64,000 nt of DNA from positions 1-64,000 of the forward strand of contig NW_027526730.1 in NCBI RefSeq assembly GCF_052857255.1, read 5' to 3'. Source of the DNA: Amblyomma americanum. Lineage: Eukaryota > Arthropoda > Arachnida > Ixodida > Ixodidae. The translations under genes and the position numbers were made by a program. Positions within the stretch are counted from its first letter, which is position 1, and every line of letters begins with the position of its first letter. This document shows positions 21,769-34,622 of this stretch, piece by piece. The notes under the pieces are model-generated. The model saw only the letters and a list, made by a program, of their open reading frames with translations. It was not told where the DNA came from and made no database searches.

Positions 21769-23004
21769 ATTTGGCTGTCTCTCATTCGAAAACACTACAT
21801 TCGAGGGGACACGTCCGCCCAAACAACAGTCCTAGATTACGCCGACGCTCGGTCATGTGCTGGCAAACAGCTGTACCTACGCCGTCCGTATATATTAGCT
21901 TAACTTAACTTCCGTCCGTATATATTAGCTTAACGCTTAACTTAGGCATGGAGCAAATATTGCGACAACGTAGGGTCATTACTGAGCCAAGAATGGATAC
22001 GGCGCGCCGTAGCTGAATACGTTTTAGACATCGAAAGACATGTACCTAACGTTGACTGAGAGACCGCTGCCTCTCCGGACGCCCAAGCCCCAGTACGTTT
22101 CCCTAAATATGTCGCAAAAACAGGCATAGAAAACGCGTCGCGGGCCTTCGGACAGTACTACTCGTTCAGTGAGACAACAACGAAAATAGATTATAATCAC
22201 CGCAGTTAATTACTTTAGTTGTTTCCATTTACGAGGGTTCTTCATCGCGCTGCGTCTTAAACGCTTCCCAAATCGGACCCGACGAACGCACGAAATGCGA
22301 AACTTGCCAGGAAACATTATCCGATCTATTTGGCGGAAGTTTATCACCTAATTTCATTACGCGACAGTTTTCAATTAGAAAAAAAAACAACGTTTTGGTA
22401 AATGCGGTTTAATTACCTCCGGAACTGTGTTCGCGAGGCTCCAGGCGCCGGCAGAAATCGCAACGGCTGCCGCCGCTTAGAGAAGCGGAGCAGCTGCAGA
22501 CGGCACTGCCATTTGTCGTTGCATACGCAGGTGACAATGGGCCGAGGCAGTTCCGGCCAGCCGCTGGCCCTCGCTCCCATGCAGGTGACCACTGTACCGT
22601 GACAGTGGTGACTGTTGTCACCTTCCCAATAATTGCAACTGCTAACGTTATTGATTGTTCCAGGATCATTAGGCTAATCAGCTAGCTCTGCTAATTAGCT
22701 TAAGCGGTAAGAGGCGTAAGGGAATTTCATCGCGCAGTATTATCCCGACGCACAAAGGGACATCTCCGGGCTCCGCAAAAGACAGAGAAAAAAAAAAATC
22801 CCCAGTTTTGTGAAAGTAACGTTCACTTGTACAACCACCGCTCGGCTTTATATTTCTAAAGCACAAAAGATTCCGAAAGATTACGAAAAGTTTAACAAGA
22901 TTAAGAAAGATTCACCGAAGGAAAAGGTACTTATCTTTAACCCTGTTTCAGGCGCAGACCACTCGCGAGTCGAGAGCCATTGTATACCTATATATCTGCT
23001 TTGC
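21769..23004. other. Unassigned spacer with a small direct duplication
   Basis: The 23-bp word beginning ccgtccgtatatattag occurs at 21882-21904 and 21912-21934. Nothing else recognised. Confidence 0.4.
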
Positions 23005-23090
23005 CGCCACTAACCGCGCATCAGTATATGCAAATGCTCTGGTTAACATCCCTGTCTTTCCCTCCTCCTCTTTATCTATCTATCAGATAT
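23005..23090 (-). repeat. Second copy of the GGTTAACA short repeat
   Basis: The minus strand reads GATA repeats, then gggaaagacagggatgttaa, resembling 7565-7640. Class unknown. Confidence 0.3.
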
Positions 23091-26000
23091 ACAAACTTCT
23101 AGCTGCAGGCGATGAACCGTGCGGTTGAGGGCTTCAGGTCTAACCCAATGGGTCTACCTTAGAACGCTCCGCCTGTCCAGAGTATAAGCGCAGGACCATA
23201 GCAAAAATGACGGCTGCCGCAACCGGACTCCCCCTATGAACAGTACATCCATCACACCGCTTTAGGCCATGGAAGACATGAACCCGCAGCAATGCGATAG
23301 ACATCGCCACCACCGAGAGTAGAGCCCACTGCGAGGCCCAAGGCCTCTACCAGCGATCTCCAATTATTCCCGTTCTTAGCCAAAGTGATCTCGGAGAGCG
23401 CAGTGTTAACGCAGCGGCATCGGAAGTGTTCACTCGGTCACATCGGTCACGCCTGTACCACCACGCCTCTAGTACACTCAGAACTGCGTATACAGCGAGC
23501 GAAATCTGGCCGCAATCAACGCCAGCGAGCAGCAGCAGCCTGTAAGTAGGGTATAACCGCGCAAATGGACAAGAGCACCAGCACTATCATATAAGCGGTA
23601 GCGCAAAGCCGAGGTTTCTGCTACGAGCGCCGAAAGTTGATCACTCAGTGATGGGCGTTTGCCGAGGCCGGAAAGCACGACCGCCACGCCGGAGTAAAAA
23701 GGAGATAAAAGACCCGTGCACGTGACGACATTTGCATTCAGCCCGTAGTAGTCAGTCATTGGCTCGGGCGGACTGGGCGAGTCCCTATACGCAGCTTGGT
23801 TCGACGCAGGAGGGGGGGGAGGAAGGGGGGGGGGGGGGCTTAATTGCGGCAGCCGCAGCTGTCAGCGTGGAGGTCGACCGTCCACGCAAAAATGAGCTTG
23901 TGTGTGTGTAGGGGGGGGGGGAGAGGAGAGGCCCATTGTTCGGTGGCAGTGGCAGCAACCGCTATTACGGTCAGCGGCACACAACGATTTTCGTGACCCC
24001 CTCTCCATCGCGCCGCTAAGCGCGCGCTGTATTTTCAGACTGCGCGACTCCCTCTGCCCCCTACAGTCCCCCCCCCCCCCCCCCCCGCCTTCTCCCCCTA
24101 CCACCACCAACACTGAGTGCATATATGTTATTTCTGTGCTGTCCACGACAGCCTTTCCCAGGAGCAATTGTCATTTTTTTTCTCTTGTTAGTGTGCTCTT
24201 CCGTTCCCGCTAATCACGCACAGAACTGTTGTTCGCACTTGCGGGGGCTGAGGTCGCTGAATTTCCACAAAAACGTCACTGCGGGAACAAGGCGTTTTAA
24301 TTTCGAACGGAGGTCCCGCAGGAAGTAGAAAACAAACGAAAACAAAACCAAACGCGGCAGTTACAACCAGCCGCTCTCGCAATATATAGACGGCGACCAG
24401 TGTCTTAATTATAGCGCTTTGCGGCGGGAACAAAGCCACCAGCTCTCAGTGAGTTAAACGAAAAAAAAAAAACGCGGCACTGATTAGGGGGAAGGGAGCA
24501 TTTGTCCGTGAGAGCAGCTTTGCTCGGCACTGTCGTCGGGAAGTTTGTGTTTGAAAAAAAAAAACACAGAACAAAAACAAAAAGACACGTGCTGCTGTCC
24601 TTTGCGACGCATCTGAATTGAAACGCTCGCAGTCTACTATACGCGATAGTTTGTGGGACATCCGCTTCGCGCCTGTGTGAGCGGGTAGGTCGGGTCATCC
24701 TCACTTCCATCGTCATCACCACCACCCAACCGCTCTCCTCCCTCTTTTATTCCCCCTTCCCTGTCCACTCAGCTTGGTAGCAGGTCAGATTCGCACAGAA
24801 GAGGCCGACCCCCCAAGCTTCTATCCAGCCCACCCTCCCTCCTACGCACTAGGCGTCATTAGGGGGCGCATGCATAGGAAGAGGTGTTCGGACAGCTACT
24901 ACAGCTGGCAGCTGACGATCGCCCAACGGGATATGGGCGGTTCCGACAACGACAAGGTCTCTCAGCAACGCCGGTCGCTCTACCGCTCGTCGACCCATGT
25001 GCAAGAGCGTGCAGAGGAGACACGGAAAGGTGTAAAACAATGCGAAATAAAGACTGCTTGCGAAGAAAGACGGAAGGGCTGGAAAGCCCGACTGCACGAA
25101 GAGGATGTGAAGACGAAGATGACAACGGAGGAAGCGGGCGCAATTGTCGCACGCCCGGCCCAAAAGGGCGCCCCAAGAACAAAAGGTGGATGGAGCTCCG
25201 CTAGCCATCACCTACGACAATGGGACGGTCCCGCGCGCGAAACGGGATGACTCTCGACCGGCGGATGGCTTCCTCGCCAAAAAAGAAAAGAGAGACAGAG
25301 GCTCACACGGCGGCTCGATCTTCCCTCCGGGTGTCGCGGGGTTAAAGTAAATTGCGCCATAGAAGGGGAAGGGGGGATGGGGGGCACGGCGTCGGACTTG
25401 CGCTGGACGGCGAAAGCCGAGGGAGAGAGACAGAAAGGTGCAGTTTACGGGCGCGCTGTACAGCGCGCGCCGTCATTTGCGATGGCTGGAGAAAAAAAAA
25501 AAACGTACAAAGGTGCCGAAAGAGAGCGTGGATACGGAGGAGAGAGATACTTAAAACAACAGCGCTCGACACAGCGGGCTAACAATGGAACTGGCTACCT
25601 GAATGGAGAGGTGACCGAAAGTGGAGACGACGAGAGGGGAAAAGGATTCGGGTAGCCCGGGCCCCCTAGTCACCTTTCACAGCCGGCACTAACCAAAAAC
25701 TTTAAAAAACCTAAAAAACAAACAAACAAACAAAAGAAGGCACCTAGGAGCCGTCGACACCGAAGCCGCGGCGGGAGAGGTGCGCCTTCAGCCGAATGAC
25801 GGGAGGGGGGGGGGGGGGGGGGGGGGGGGCAAGCGGCTCAACGACGTGGCGAGGAGGTCTACCTAAGACGTCGACGTCCACGGCCGAAGACCAGCGACCA
25901 GCCCGAACGAGGTTGGCGCTGGAGTTGGCGGCCAGCGTAGAAGCGAGGGCAACGCCCCACGTCGTTCGTACAGCCTACAGCGCTTCTTTTGCAGACGCAT

Positions 26001-28106
26001 ACAAAAAAAAAATAAAGCGTCGGCCTCGTACCAGAGGAAGGAAGGGGGCAGGGCAACGCCGGCACTTGAAACAATGGCGCGAGCTGTGTGAATGCGCGGC
26101 TCAGAACTTCCGCTCAAGGACGATGAAAGAGCCAGCCTAGCGGCCAAGCCTCCTCCGGGACCTCCTCCGACAAGGGACCATCAGGAAGCGAGGACACAAA
26201 CACAGACCAGCGGGCGGTATGCGTTGCAGGCAGGCAGGCAGAGGGCATCGTAAGCCGACACGCCTCGATGCCGCCATATAGCTGCCCTGAGGGCACACTT
26301 CATGCAGCCACGGCGCATGCCAAACGATCGGTCCTGCGCCGGCATATATACAGGGCCTATCACTGCTGTATGTTGCGAGGTGGACGCTTGGAGTGCTGGG
26401 TCCCATGGTCAGTGGGTCGCAAGATGCTATTACGCACGCGCGTTCAGCCTCTCCCTCCAGCGCATGCGAGTACACATGCGTGTGCGTACGACGTCCTTCA
26501 TGATGTACACAATACTTAATGTATAGCGGGAACGGTGCGTGCGGAACGGCAGTCCCAGAAAAAAACAAACATTGCCGGTATGACAAAACAAAAGGTCGCT
26601 AAGCGCGTAACGGAGGCTGCGATGCGCGTAAGGAGTCGACGGTGAGCGACGGCGGATTGTGAAATTCCGAAAGAATGGTGCGTCGCATGACAAGGAAAAA
26701 AAAAGAAAATAAAACATCCGAATAACCTTTCCCATCATGTCGTTGATATTAACTGCCAGTAACTGGTTACAGCGAGACGGAAAACGATGTGGGAAAATGA
26801 AACCATAGACGTCGCAAGAACACAATACACTGTGCTGACTAGAAATACTGAAAGCATATTCTCTGGGCTGCACGGATGACGCTATTAAGGACGCGGCAAC
26901 AACTAGGAACAGTATTAGGGGCACGGTGAATGAGACAATGTATACCCTTCAGGCTTTCGAGCAATACAGCGTTAACCCCACATTTTCCCTTGCAGCCTTT
27001 GGCTTTTGATGAAGCTGGTACCCACTGACCCCGACGGTACTTACTTAGTCGGGGAAATACAGCGGCAGAACATTACGCCCCGACAATAGAAGGGAGCACG
27101 ACATCGCCAAAAGTGACATCCTGGCTAAAAATAACGCCGCTGCTAAAGGACGTTATGCTCGCGCGGCTGTCTGTAAGCTTGCCCCAGATATATGGGACTT
27201 GCCACTGCCAATGAAGTTTCATATAACAGGGTCAACTACCAAGTCACTGCGGCCTAGTGTGCGTGGCGAAGACGTAACAGCATGACCACAGTGGCTGCCA
27301 ACAACACTACTTGTCTAGAGGTGAGCAAGAAACTACACATGCGACGACATCCTCACCCCCCGCCCCCTCCCGCTTTTTTTTTTTTAGTGCATACATACTG
27401 TTCATACCCCGATCTCTATCATGGAAACTAAAAGTGACTTCACCGCACTAAACTTTTAAACAATTTTATTTTGGAGGACGAGGCCGTAGGGCTCATCACA
27501 TTGCGCGCAATATCCGGATAGCGACTCTAAGCGTTGTGTCGAAACGTCACGGCGCGCGCGGGTGTTTTAAGCCTCTCTGGCCATTCCTTTCCTGACTGCC
27601 TGTCACGGACATGCACATCGCCCTCCAAGCCTGGGCATACAAGCGGAAAAGCTGCTGCCCCGCCTTTGGGTCAAACGAAATTTCGCAAGCGACGAGACGC
27701 GTGTATACATATACGTCACTTCGAGCGACGACTGCAGCCAAGTCGAAGTGACGCAACTCCTAATTACGTCGCCACAATCTGCTCGCTCATTAGAGCAAGT
27801 GAGTGAAAAACTGCGACGCGGAGTTGGGCCGCGGGCCGGGGGGCGGGGGGGGGGGGGGGGTAATTTTAAACGCGCACTTCCCGCAATGTGGCAGACCAGC
27901 CGTTGCTATGTAGAAGGCCTGCGCCGCGTAGTGGGGCGTGCACGCCTGGTGAGCGTCGTCCCAGCTCGTGCTCGACGCATCTGAAGCCGTTGCAGGCCAA
28001 GCCACTTCGGCGTTCGCAACGCGGATGTTTAGCGAAGAAGGGCAGTGTTTTGCTTGGGAGAGGACGCCTAGGGGAGAAGGGGGGGTCGGGGTAGATGGGC
28101 CCTGTT
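23091..28106. other. Long unassigned interval with G and C tracts
   Basis: Five kilobases with no gene or retroelement recognised. Tracts include G14 at 23825-23838, G11 at 23911-23921, C19 at 24068-24086, G26 at 25805-25830 and G16 at 27845-27860. Parts at 24.8-26.2 and 27.8-28.1 kb are CpG-rich. Confidence 0.4.
25805..25830 (+). repeat. 26-nt G tract
   Basis: An uninterrupted G run, second longest in the window. Confidence 0.9.
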
Positions 28107-29243
28107 GTACACTCTGAACAGAAAGGAGTGAAAAGGGAGCAAGATGTCTTCTAGCGCACTCCCTTTTATAAAAGGGAGTTTGCTGTTGTGCACTCTAAAG
28201 AGAAGGGAGTAAGCTGTCTTCTAGCAGACTCCCTTTTAGCACTCCTTCTACAAAAGGGAGTGTGCTGTTGTGCACTCTAAAGAGAACGGAGTAACCTGTC
28301 CTCTAGCAGGGAATGTGCTGTTGTGCAATCTAAAGCGAAGGGAGTAAGCTGTCCTCTAGCACACTCCCTTTTACAAAAGAGAGTGTGCTGTTGTGCAATC
28401 TAAAGAGAAGGGAGTAAGCTGTCCTCTAGCACACTCCCTTTTACAAAAGAGAGTGTGCTGTTGTGCAATCTAAAGAGAAGGGAGTAAGCTGTCCTCTAGC
28501 ACACTCCCTTTTACAAAAGAGAGTGTGCTGTTGTGCAATCTAAAGAGAAGGGAGTAAGCTGTCCTCTAGCACACTCCCTTTTAGCACTCCATTTTACAAA
28601 AGGGAGTGTGCTGTTGTGCACTATAAAGAGAAGGGGGTAGAAGGGTGTAAGCTGTCCTCTAGCACACTGAAGTAAGCTGTCCTCTAACACACTCCCTTTT
28701 AGCACACCCTGTTACAAAAGGGAGTGTGCTGTTGTGCACTCTAAAGAGAAGGAAGTAAGCTGTCCTCTAGCACACTCCCTTTTAGCACTCCATTTTACAA
28801 AATGGAGTGTGCTGTTGTGCACTATAAAGAGAAGGGAGCAGAAGGGTGTAATCTGTCCTCTTGCACACTCCCTTTTAGAAAAGGGAGTGTGCTGTTATGC
28901 AATCTAAAGAGAATGGAGTAACCTGTCCTCTAGCACACTGTTGTGCAATCTTAAGAGAAGAGAGTAAGCTGTCCAATAGCACACTCCCTTTTAGCACTCC
29001 CTGTTACAAAAGGGAGTGCGCTGTTGTGCACTATAAAGAGGTGGGAGTAAGTATAGAAGGGTATAAGCTGTCCTCTAGCACACTCCGTTGTTTAAAAGGG
29101 AGCGAAATAGAGGACAGCTTACTCCCTTTTAACACACATACGAAAGTTGTCCTCTAGTACACCCACTTTTATAAAAGGAAGCGCACTAGAGCACAGCTCA
29201 CTCTCTCTTTACTCATACACAGGCGTATTTGTGTTTAAGTGCT
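28107..29243. repeat. Hairpin satellite inside a MITE (70-bp and about 80-bp units)
   Basis: About 13-15 tandem units. The regular core has 70-bp spacing (units start at 28381, 28451 and 28521); longer units add about 12 bp with a second actccattttac word. Each unit contains agcacactccctttt, two bases, then its exact complement aaaagggagtgtgct, a 15-bp-arm hairpin. The outer edges (tacactctgaacag at left, gtgtttaagtgct at right) resemble the inverted ends of the MITE at 43475-43700, which has the same internal words, and the last units lie in the opposite orientation. I infer a MITE whose interior amplified. No protein or CRISPR function is implied. Confidence 0.85.
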
Positions 29244-29836
29244 GCGAAGGAGGACAAGGGGAAAAGGGGGGGGGGGTTGTTTAATTCATTTGCCGTTAAT
29301 CACCCGTCGTGTTTAATTTTTATTTATTGCTGTGCGCAAAGTTCCTCGCCCCAAGCGGGCAGGGGGAAAGGGTCAAGTCAACGCTCGCCACTCCACCAAA
29401 TAACGGACAAAAATGAACGATTTCAGTAACCGACAACGCCTTTCATCGTACGTATACGCAGCAAAAGTTGCTAACCCACACTAACTATACTATCCCTACC
29501 GAGTACTAATACCGAAACCTACTGGGGAACAGTGGACACGAAGTTACGGGAAAGAAAAGCGCTACACACAAGAATACTGGGGTGAACAATTTATGTATTT
29601 GTCTGCAGCCACAACCGTTTAGGCGTTACATATATGTTTGGCAAGTATGCGGAAAGAATACAACGCACGAAGAGCTGTAACCTAGAGGTGCTCGCTGTTA
29701 CCTGGTACAACGTAGGAGACTCGACGTCACTATAGACAGAGAGGCGTGGGACGATGCGTGTAGGCGTCGATCCCAACCCAATACGATAGCCACCGATGAC
29801 ATTTTTGAGCCCGGGTCAGGAAATTTAATCATAACC
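29244..29836. other. Unassigned spacer
   Basis: Nothing recognised apart from a G11 tract at 29266-29276. Confidence 0.4.
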
Positions 29837-29849
29837 CATTCAAAGAAAG

Positions 29850-30082
29850 GCCGCCGCGGTGGCCGAGTGGTTACGGCGTTCGGCTGCTGGCCCGAAAGAC
29901 GCGGGCTCGATCCCGGCAGCGGCGGTCGAATTTCGACGAAGGCGAAGTTCTAGAGGCCCGTGCACTGTGCGATGTCAGTGCACGTTAAAGAACCCTAGGT
30001 GGTCGAAATTTCCGGAGCCCTTCACTACGGCGTCTCTCATAGCCTGAGTCGCTTTGGGACGTTAAACCCCCATAAACCATAT
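29850..30082 (+). mobile_element. SINE, sister type, copy 1 of 3
   Basis: The head has A box tggccgagtggttacgg and B box cgggctcgatcccgg. The core has cagtgcacgttaaagaaccc, and the end is tcgctttgggacgttaaacc then cccataaaccat. It differs from copies 2 and 3 at scattered positions. Confidence 0.9.
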
Positions 30083-30211
30083 ATATACCGTTGTCCACCA
30101 AGCCACTGTTTCAAATTCGAGAAGGGGAAATAGCCACTTGGTGCAAATTCGGCACTCTAACGGGGGTGATCAACATGCTCCCAACCAAAATCTTCCATCT
30201 TCTTCTTGGTA

Positions 30212-30451
30212 GCCGCCGCGGTGGCTGAGTGGTTACGGCGCTCGGCTGCTGGCCCAAAAGACGCGGGTTCGATCCCGGCAGCGGCGGTCGAATTTCGACG
30301 AAGGCGAAGTTCTAGAGGCCCGTGCACTGTGCGATTTCAGTGCACGTTAAAGAACCCCAGGTGGTCGAAATTTCCGGGGCCCTTCACTATGGCGTCTGTC
30401 ATAGCCTGAGTCGCTTTGGGACGTTAAACACCCATAAACCATAAACCATAT
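30212..30451 (+). mobile_element. SINE, sister type, copy 2 of 3
   Basis: The head is tggctgagtggttacgg with cgggttcgatcccgg. The core is gcgatttcagtgcacg and the tail is a doubled ataaacc. It shares the gatttc variant and the cccaaaagacg word with copy 3, so copies 2 and 3 are the closest pair. Confidence 0.9.
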
Positions 30452-30580
30452 ATGTACCGTTGTCCACCAAGCCACTTTTTCAAATTCGAGAAGGGGAAAT
30501 AGCCGCTTGGTGCAAAGCCGGCACTCTAACGGGGGTGATCAACATGCTCCCAACCAAAATCTTCCATCTTCTCCTTGGTA

Positions 30581-30817
30581 GCCGCCGCGATGGCTGAGTG
30601 GTTACGGCGCTCGGCTGCTGGCCCAAAAGACGCGGGTTCGATCCCGGCAGCGGCGGTCGAATTTCGACGAAGGCGAAGTTCTAGAGGCCCGTGCACTGTG
30701 CGATTTCTGTGCACGTTAAAGAACCCCAGGTGGTCGAAATTTCCGGGGCCCTTCACTATGGCGTCTCTCATAGCCTGAGTCGCTTTGGGACGTTAAGCCC
30801 CATAAACCAAACCAAAC
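30581..30817 (+). mobile_element. SINE, sister type, copy 3 of 3
   Basis: As copy 2, with a gccgccgcgatgg head variant. Its tail, cccataaaccaaaccaaacc, differs from the others and abuts the right TSD, as expected of the original 3' end. Confidence 0.9.
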
Positions 30818-30830
30818 CATCCAAAGAAAG

Positions 30831-32230
30831 TTAAGAGTCTGGGGAGCCCGTGATTTAAAATGCACGCATGGTGACGTCACACCCGAATACAGCTCAATTT
30901 TACCACCGAAGGTGTCGCCCTACTTTCTCCCGCTTCGCACTGAATCAAGCCTCGGCAGAGGACCATTGCGATTGTTCGTATTACGAGACGATTACGTCCC
31001 GCGCAAAAAAAAAAAAAAGCTGTTCCACGATATATATGGCTGGCGAGGCAATTTGGTACGACGCTGTCTCGAGCAAAAAAATAAAAGCAAAATAATTTCA
31101 ATTCCTCCCGTTCAAGCTGGCGTTATTTTTTCCACTGCGCATCCTCCACACTTCCTTGCGTCGCCAGCCAACAATTTCCGCTCCCCAGCGCTCGCTCGCG
31201 CCGCCGAAGACCTCGAAGCGAGAAAGAAACGCCGCTGTCGTCCTTGTATCTTTTTTTCCCGCCACCCTTCTTTTCCTCACCCCTTTGGGAAGAGCGTCTT
31301 TTTGGGCCCGAGTTAGGTAAAAATAGAGAAGCGCTCGGCGGCGGCGGAAGCCAATTTGTCAGCTGTGCCGCAATCTCGAATCAGGCGCGCCAGATGAGCT
31401 CGCGGCCGAGCCTCCGCCTGCTCTCACGCACGGCTTCCGAAGCGTCGGCGCAATTAGGCAGCAAGCCGCGCGCCTCTTCGGAAACCGAGGAGGGGGCCGG
31501 CGCCGACACCACGTTGAAGGCGCTGCTGCTCTCCCACGGTAATTATAGTATAGCCATGAATAATCTATTCACTTGCGAAGCCGACACGACCTCCCCGCCC
31601 CCCGCCCCCACTTCCCGTATACCTGTGCACAAACATAGAAAAACTTCGTTTTCGACGCTACGTACTTTGATGCTACAATAAAAGTTCCGCTTTTGTTGAA
31701 AAAGCAAGTGGCCAGGTGAGATAGCGCTAACGAGTTACTAACTATACGCTTTTCAGAGTCACAGCTCCAATTAAACACGGAGGAGAAAGGAAAAAAGATG
31801 ACTCTCCTAAGCAAAGAACTTAAACAAAGGCCGGCTTGGAAGAGGCAGGCAAATGATGGTTTCAACGGGGGAACCTGACCTCTTCAGGCTAGATATCGGA
31901 AATAGCACTAAGTAGCAAACTGTTTTCCCACGGCCCTTGTATAGGCTTGTGAGACTCCAACTGAAGCAACAGCTGAGCTGACTGCGCGCTCGACATGGAC
32001 TTCCAGGACTGTTCACCTTTGCGTGGAAAGACGGATAAACTTTTTCCGGTGCTATGTTCGACTGAAGAAACAGCTCCGCATTCGTGAAAACGAGAGGAGG
32101 CGCGGACAGATCGAGCGGGCGAGTCGCTACGCTTCCAGGGCCACTACATTTACGAAAGCAAATGTCAATTTTCACGGGGCCCTAGAATTGGCCTAAAGTA
32201 AAGTTCCCTCTCCTCCACAGAATGCGCTGC
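30831..32230. other. Unassigned spacer
   Basis: No gene recognised. A-rich (31005-31018) and T-rich runs flank CpG-rich sequence at 31.15-31.55 kb. Confidence 0.4.
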
Positions 32231-32525
32231 TATAGTCCGATACAACTTCAGAACGCTGCAAGTTTTCCCCTTGAAAGGACCCCATCCAGCCAACGTGTTC
32301 GGCAGATTCTCATGACCCTGCTAGCGTGACAAAGCAGGAAGTGGCAGATGAAAGGGGATAAACTCTTCTCTCTACGGCCGGGATGTACCCCTTCTCATTG
32401 TGGCGCGACTCCCTGCATTGTCACACTAGTAGGGTGATGAGAATCGGCCGACGCCATTGGCTGGAAGGGGATCCTTTGACGAAGAAAAGACGCCGTGTTA
32501 TTGAGTAGTATCCGGACTGTAGCCG
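32231..32525. mobile_element. Foldback MITE family A, complete copy
   Basis: The left arm (tatagtccgatacaact, ccatccagccaac, gattctcatgaccctgctag) pairs with the right arm (ctagtagggtgatgagaatc, gccattggctggaag, gtatccggactgtag) over about 110 bp, with a loop of roughly 80 bp. No coding is present. The TIR ends ctatagtccg/cggactgtag are conserved in the copy at 34.6 kb. No TSD could be fixed. Confidence 0.8.
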
Positions 32526-33965
32526 TAACCGAGAGACTGATGTAGTGGCAGTGTATCACCATGGAACACAAACGCGTCCGTCAGCCATTTGCGAACCTTG
32601 ATGCAATGGCGCAAGCTTGGTCGCGGGTTGGGTGAGAAGAGTAAACGTCACTGAGCAAAGGTGACGCGACGCGTCTACGACGCGTTTTAAGAAAAAGGAG
32701 ATATACCCATTCCAAATCAGTCGCGAGCGTGTACGGTCGTTCCGAGTGACTCACCAGGCAGCTAACCCCGAAACTACAGCACCCGAGCCTCCGCTGACAA
32801 GGCAGCCCCGTTGGAGAGGCCTGTTCCCGCCGGAAACGCGGCTAGCCGTCTGCGCTTGAAATTCGCGTCGCTCGAGTAAGCCGCCCCCAACGTTTATCAT
32901 CGAGCGTATACCATGAGACACGCCGCGCTTCTAGCCCGCGCTGTCGTAACTTCTTCTTTCTCCACGCGCGCTCGAGAGAGAAAAAGATATTATAAAAGAA
33001 AACTCTCGAGTGGCTTTTCATTAACGTTGATTGCAGCCTCGCCGCAGGCTAAACAAAAACGTTAGCACTAGAGTAAATGGGAGAGGGGGGGGGGGGGGGG
33101 GATGACGCGGTGAAAGAAAACAAACGGGCAATAAGTGGTCGGGCGCCGCTATGTTCCCGGACTTGTGTACACACACGCCAAGAGAGAAAGGAGGGGGGGG
33201 GGGGGGCAAGGCGTACGAAGAGCGCGGCGGGGCGACCAGGCTCCGCGCCTATGCGCGTGGCGTTCCTTGGAGCGCGTCTCCCACAGCTGGAGGCATGTGA
33301 ATTATGAGTTCTCCGGAAAAGCAAGCAACCAGGCCGCCGCCGCCGTCGCCGGGACTAAAGCAAGCGGGGTATGTAAGGAGAGGGGGTAGAGGGGAAGGGG
33401 CAGCGATGGATGCGGAGTCTGCGCGGTCGGAGAACGAAGAAGCTGCCGCCTAGCTAGCGGCCGCGGTGGGTGGGGGCGTATGGCCCTGACACGAGGCAGA
33501 AGATGCGGCAGCCCGCGAAGAAGGGTACAAGCTAGCAGCCCGCGGCTCGGCCCGCTGCTAGGCCTCGGGTATCACCGTCTTCCCGCCAAAAGTGGAAGCG
33601 AGAAGCGGCCTGCCCTCCCGGATAGAGTTTCGCGTGAGGCTTCTGCGGGATAACTCAGCGCAGCAGGGTCCGCCTCCAGGAGAAACAAAAGGCCACTGCA
33701 AACAAATCGCGGCGGGCGACGTCGCCCAGGGAGAGAGACGCTCGCGGCGAGCGATAACAAGCACCGCCGCCGCCCTCCCTGAAGAGACAAACCGGCGCCA
33801 CAGCGCGGAGCCAACGACCGACCGCTCAATCCACGAACGAAGAATGAAAGAAAGAAGCAGGCTGCGCTTCGTCGTCGCTCGAAGACGACGCAGACTGAGG
33901 CCCGAGTCAAACAGGCGCTCGCGAAGAGGCACAGATGAACACCAAAGCAAAGAGGTGGAAAGGCA

Positions 33966-34001
<36 letters not shown>

Positions 34002-34622
34002 CTGGAAGAGGCAGCGAGTTGAAAGGGATGCGGTTCCACGCAATCTGCAAGCCGCCGAGAACAGACTCGGCCGGCTGCGCTCCGAGGAACGCATCCCTTT
34101 CACAGAGCGTCGCGCGCGCAAATTGACGCCAATGAGAGGAACCTTGAATTCTATAGGGACGCAGAGGCGGCTGTTCAAAAAAATAAAAGAAGCTAAAGGA
34201 GCTAGAGATCGTACGAGGTTAACTCGGAGAATAAGCGTGCGCCCGCGCGCACCGTGGGAATAGCGTAGTCAGTTCTGATTTGGAGCGCCACTTATAAGTG
34301 TGAAGGGAATTTCGCGCAAGTGGCTCTATATATCGCGAGAATTGAACTCTCCAACGCCCAAACGCAGGCGCGCAAAACGGCTAGAAACCGCACCGCGGGA
34401 CCAAGGCCTTTCTTTAAATCAAGTGGTAAGGCACGAAGGCTCGCTATACACTGAAATATTAATAATAAACGCGCTCAAGAAACGACGTGGTCGTGTCAGA
34501 GGTACACTATCGGAAACGCGAATGATCTGCGATTAGATGTCATCACACTGTGCACTGCGCAACCACGCAATTAGAGGCACGCAAGTCTGGCTTTCACCTC
34601 CATCGGTGTGGTCTCGAAAACT
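32526..34622. other. GC-rich spacer with the longest G tract
   Basis: No supported gene. G tracts at about 33087-33101 and 33191-33206 and the 36-nt run at 33966-34001. The open frames running through these encode poly-glycine or poly-proline and are not credible. Confidence 0.45.
33966..34001 (+). repeat. 36-nt G tract, longest in the window
   Basis: An unbroken run of 36 G. The length is likely to vary between individuals and to be hard to sequence, so the exact count is uncertain. Confidence 0.9.

Larger units (their letters stand above)
29837..30830 (+). mobile_element. Composite array of three SINEs between one pair of TSDs
   Basis: Three sister-type SINEs start at 29850, 30212 and 30581. 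The same non-SINE spacer of about 130 bp lies twice between them. The outer edges carry cattcaaagaaag (29837-29849) and catccaaagaaag (30818-30830), a 12 of 13 match expected of one TSD. This implies tandem duplication with a period of about 363-369 bp after, or during, insertion. Confidence 0.75.

Noticed and set aside
24774..25250. 158-codon open frame on +
   Set aside because: No motif, and shadowed by equally long frames on -. The polar composition is not distinctive enough to call a gene.
28107..29243. CRISPR array
   Set aside because: There are no unique spacers, the units are continuous and palindromic, cas genes are absent and the context is a eukaryotic repeat landscape.
33592..34263. 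223-codon open frame on +, with a 206-codon frame opposite
   Set aside because: It runs through the 36-nt G tract, giving poly-Gly or poly-Pro. Both strands are open because of composition. No family motif.
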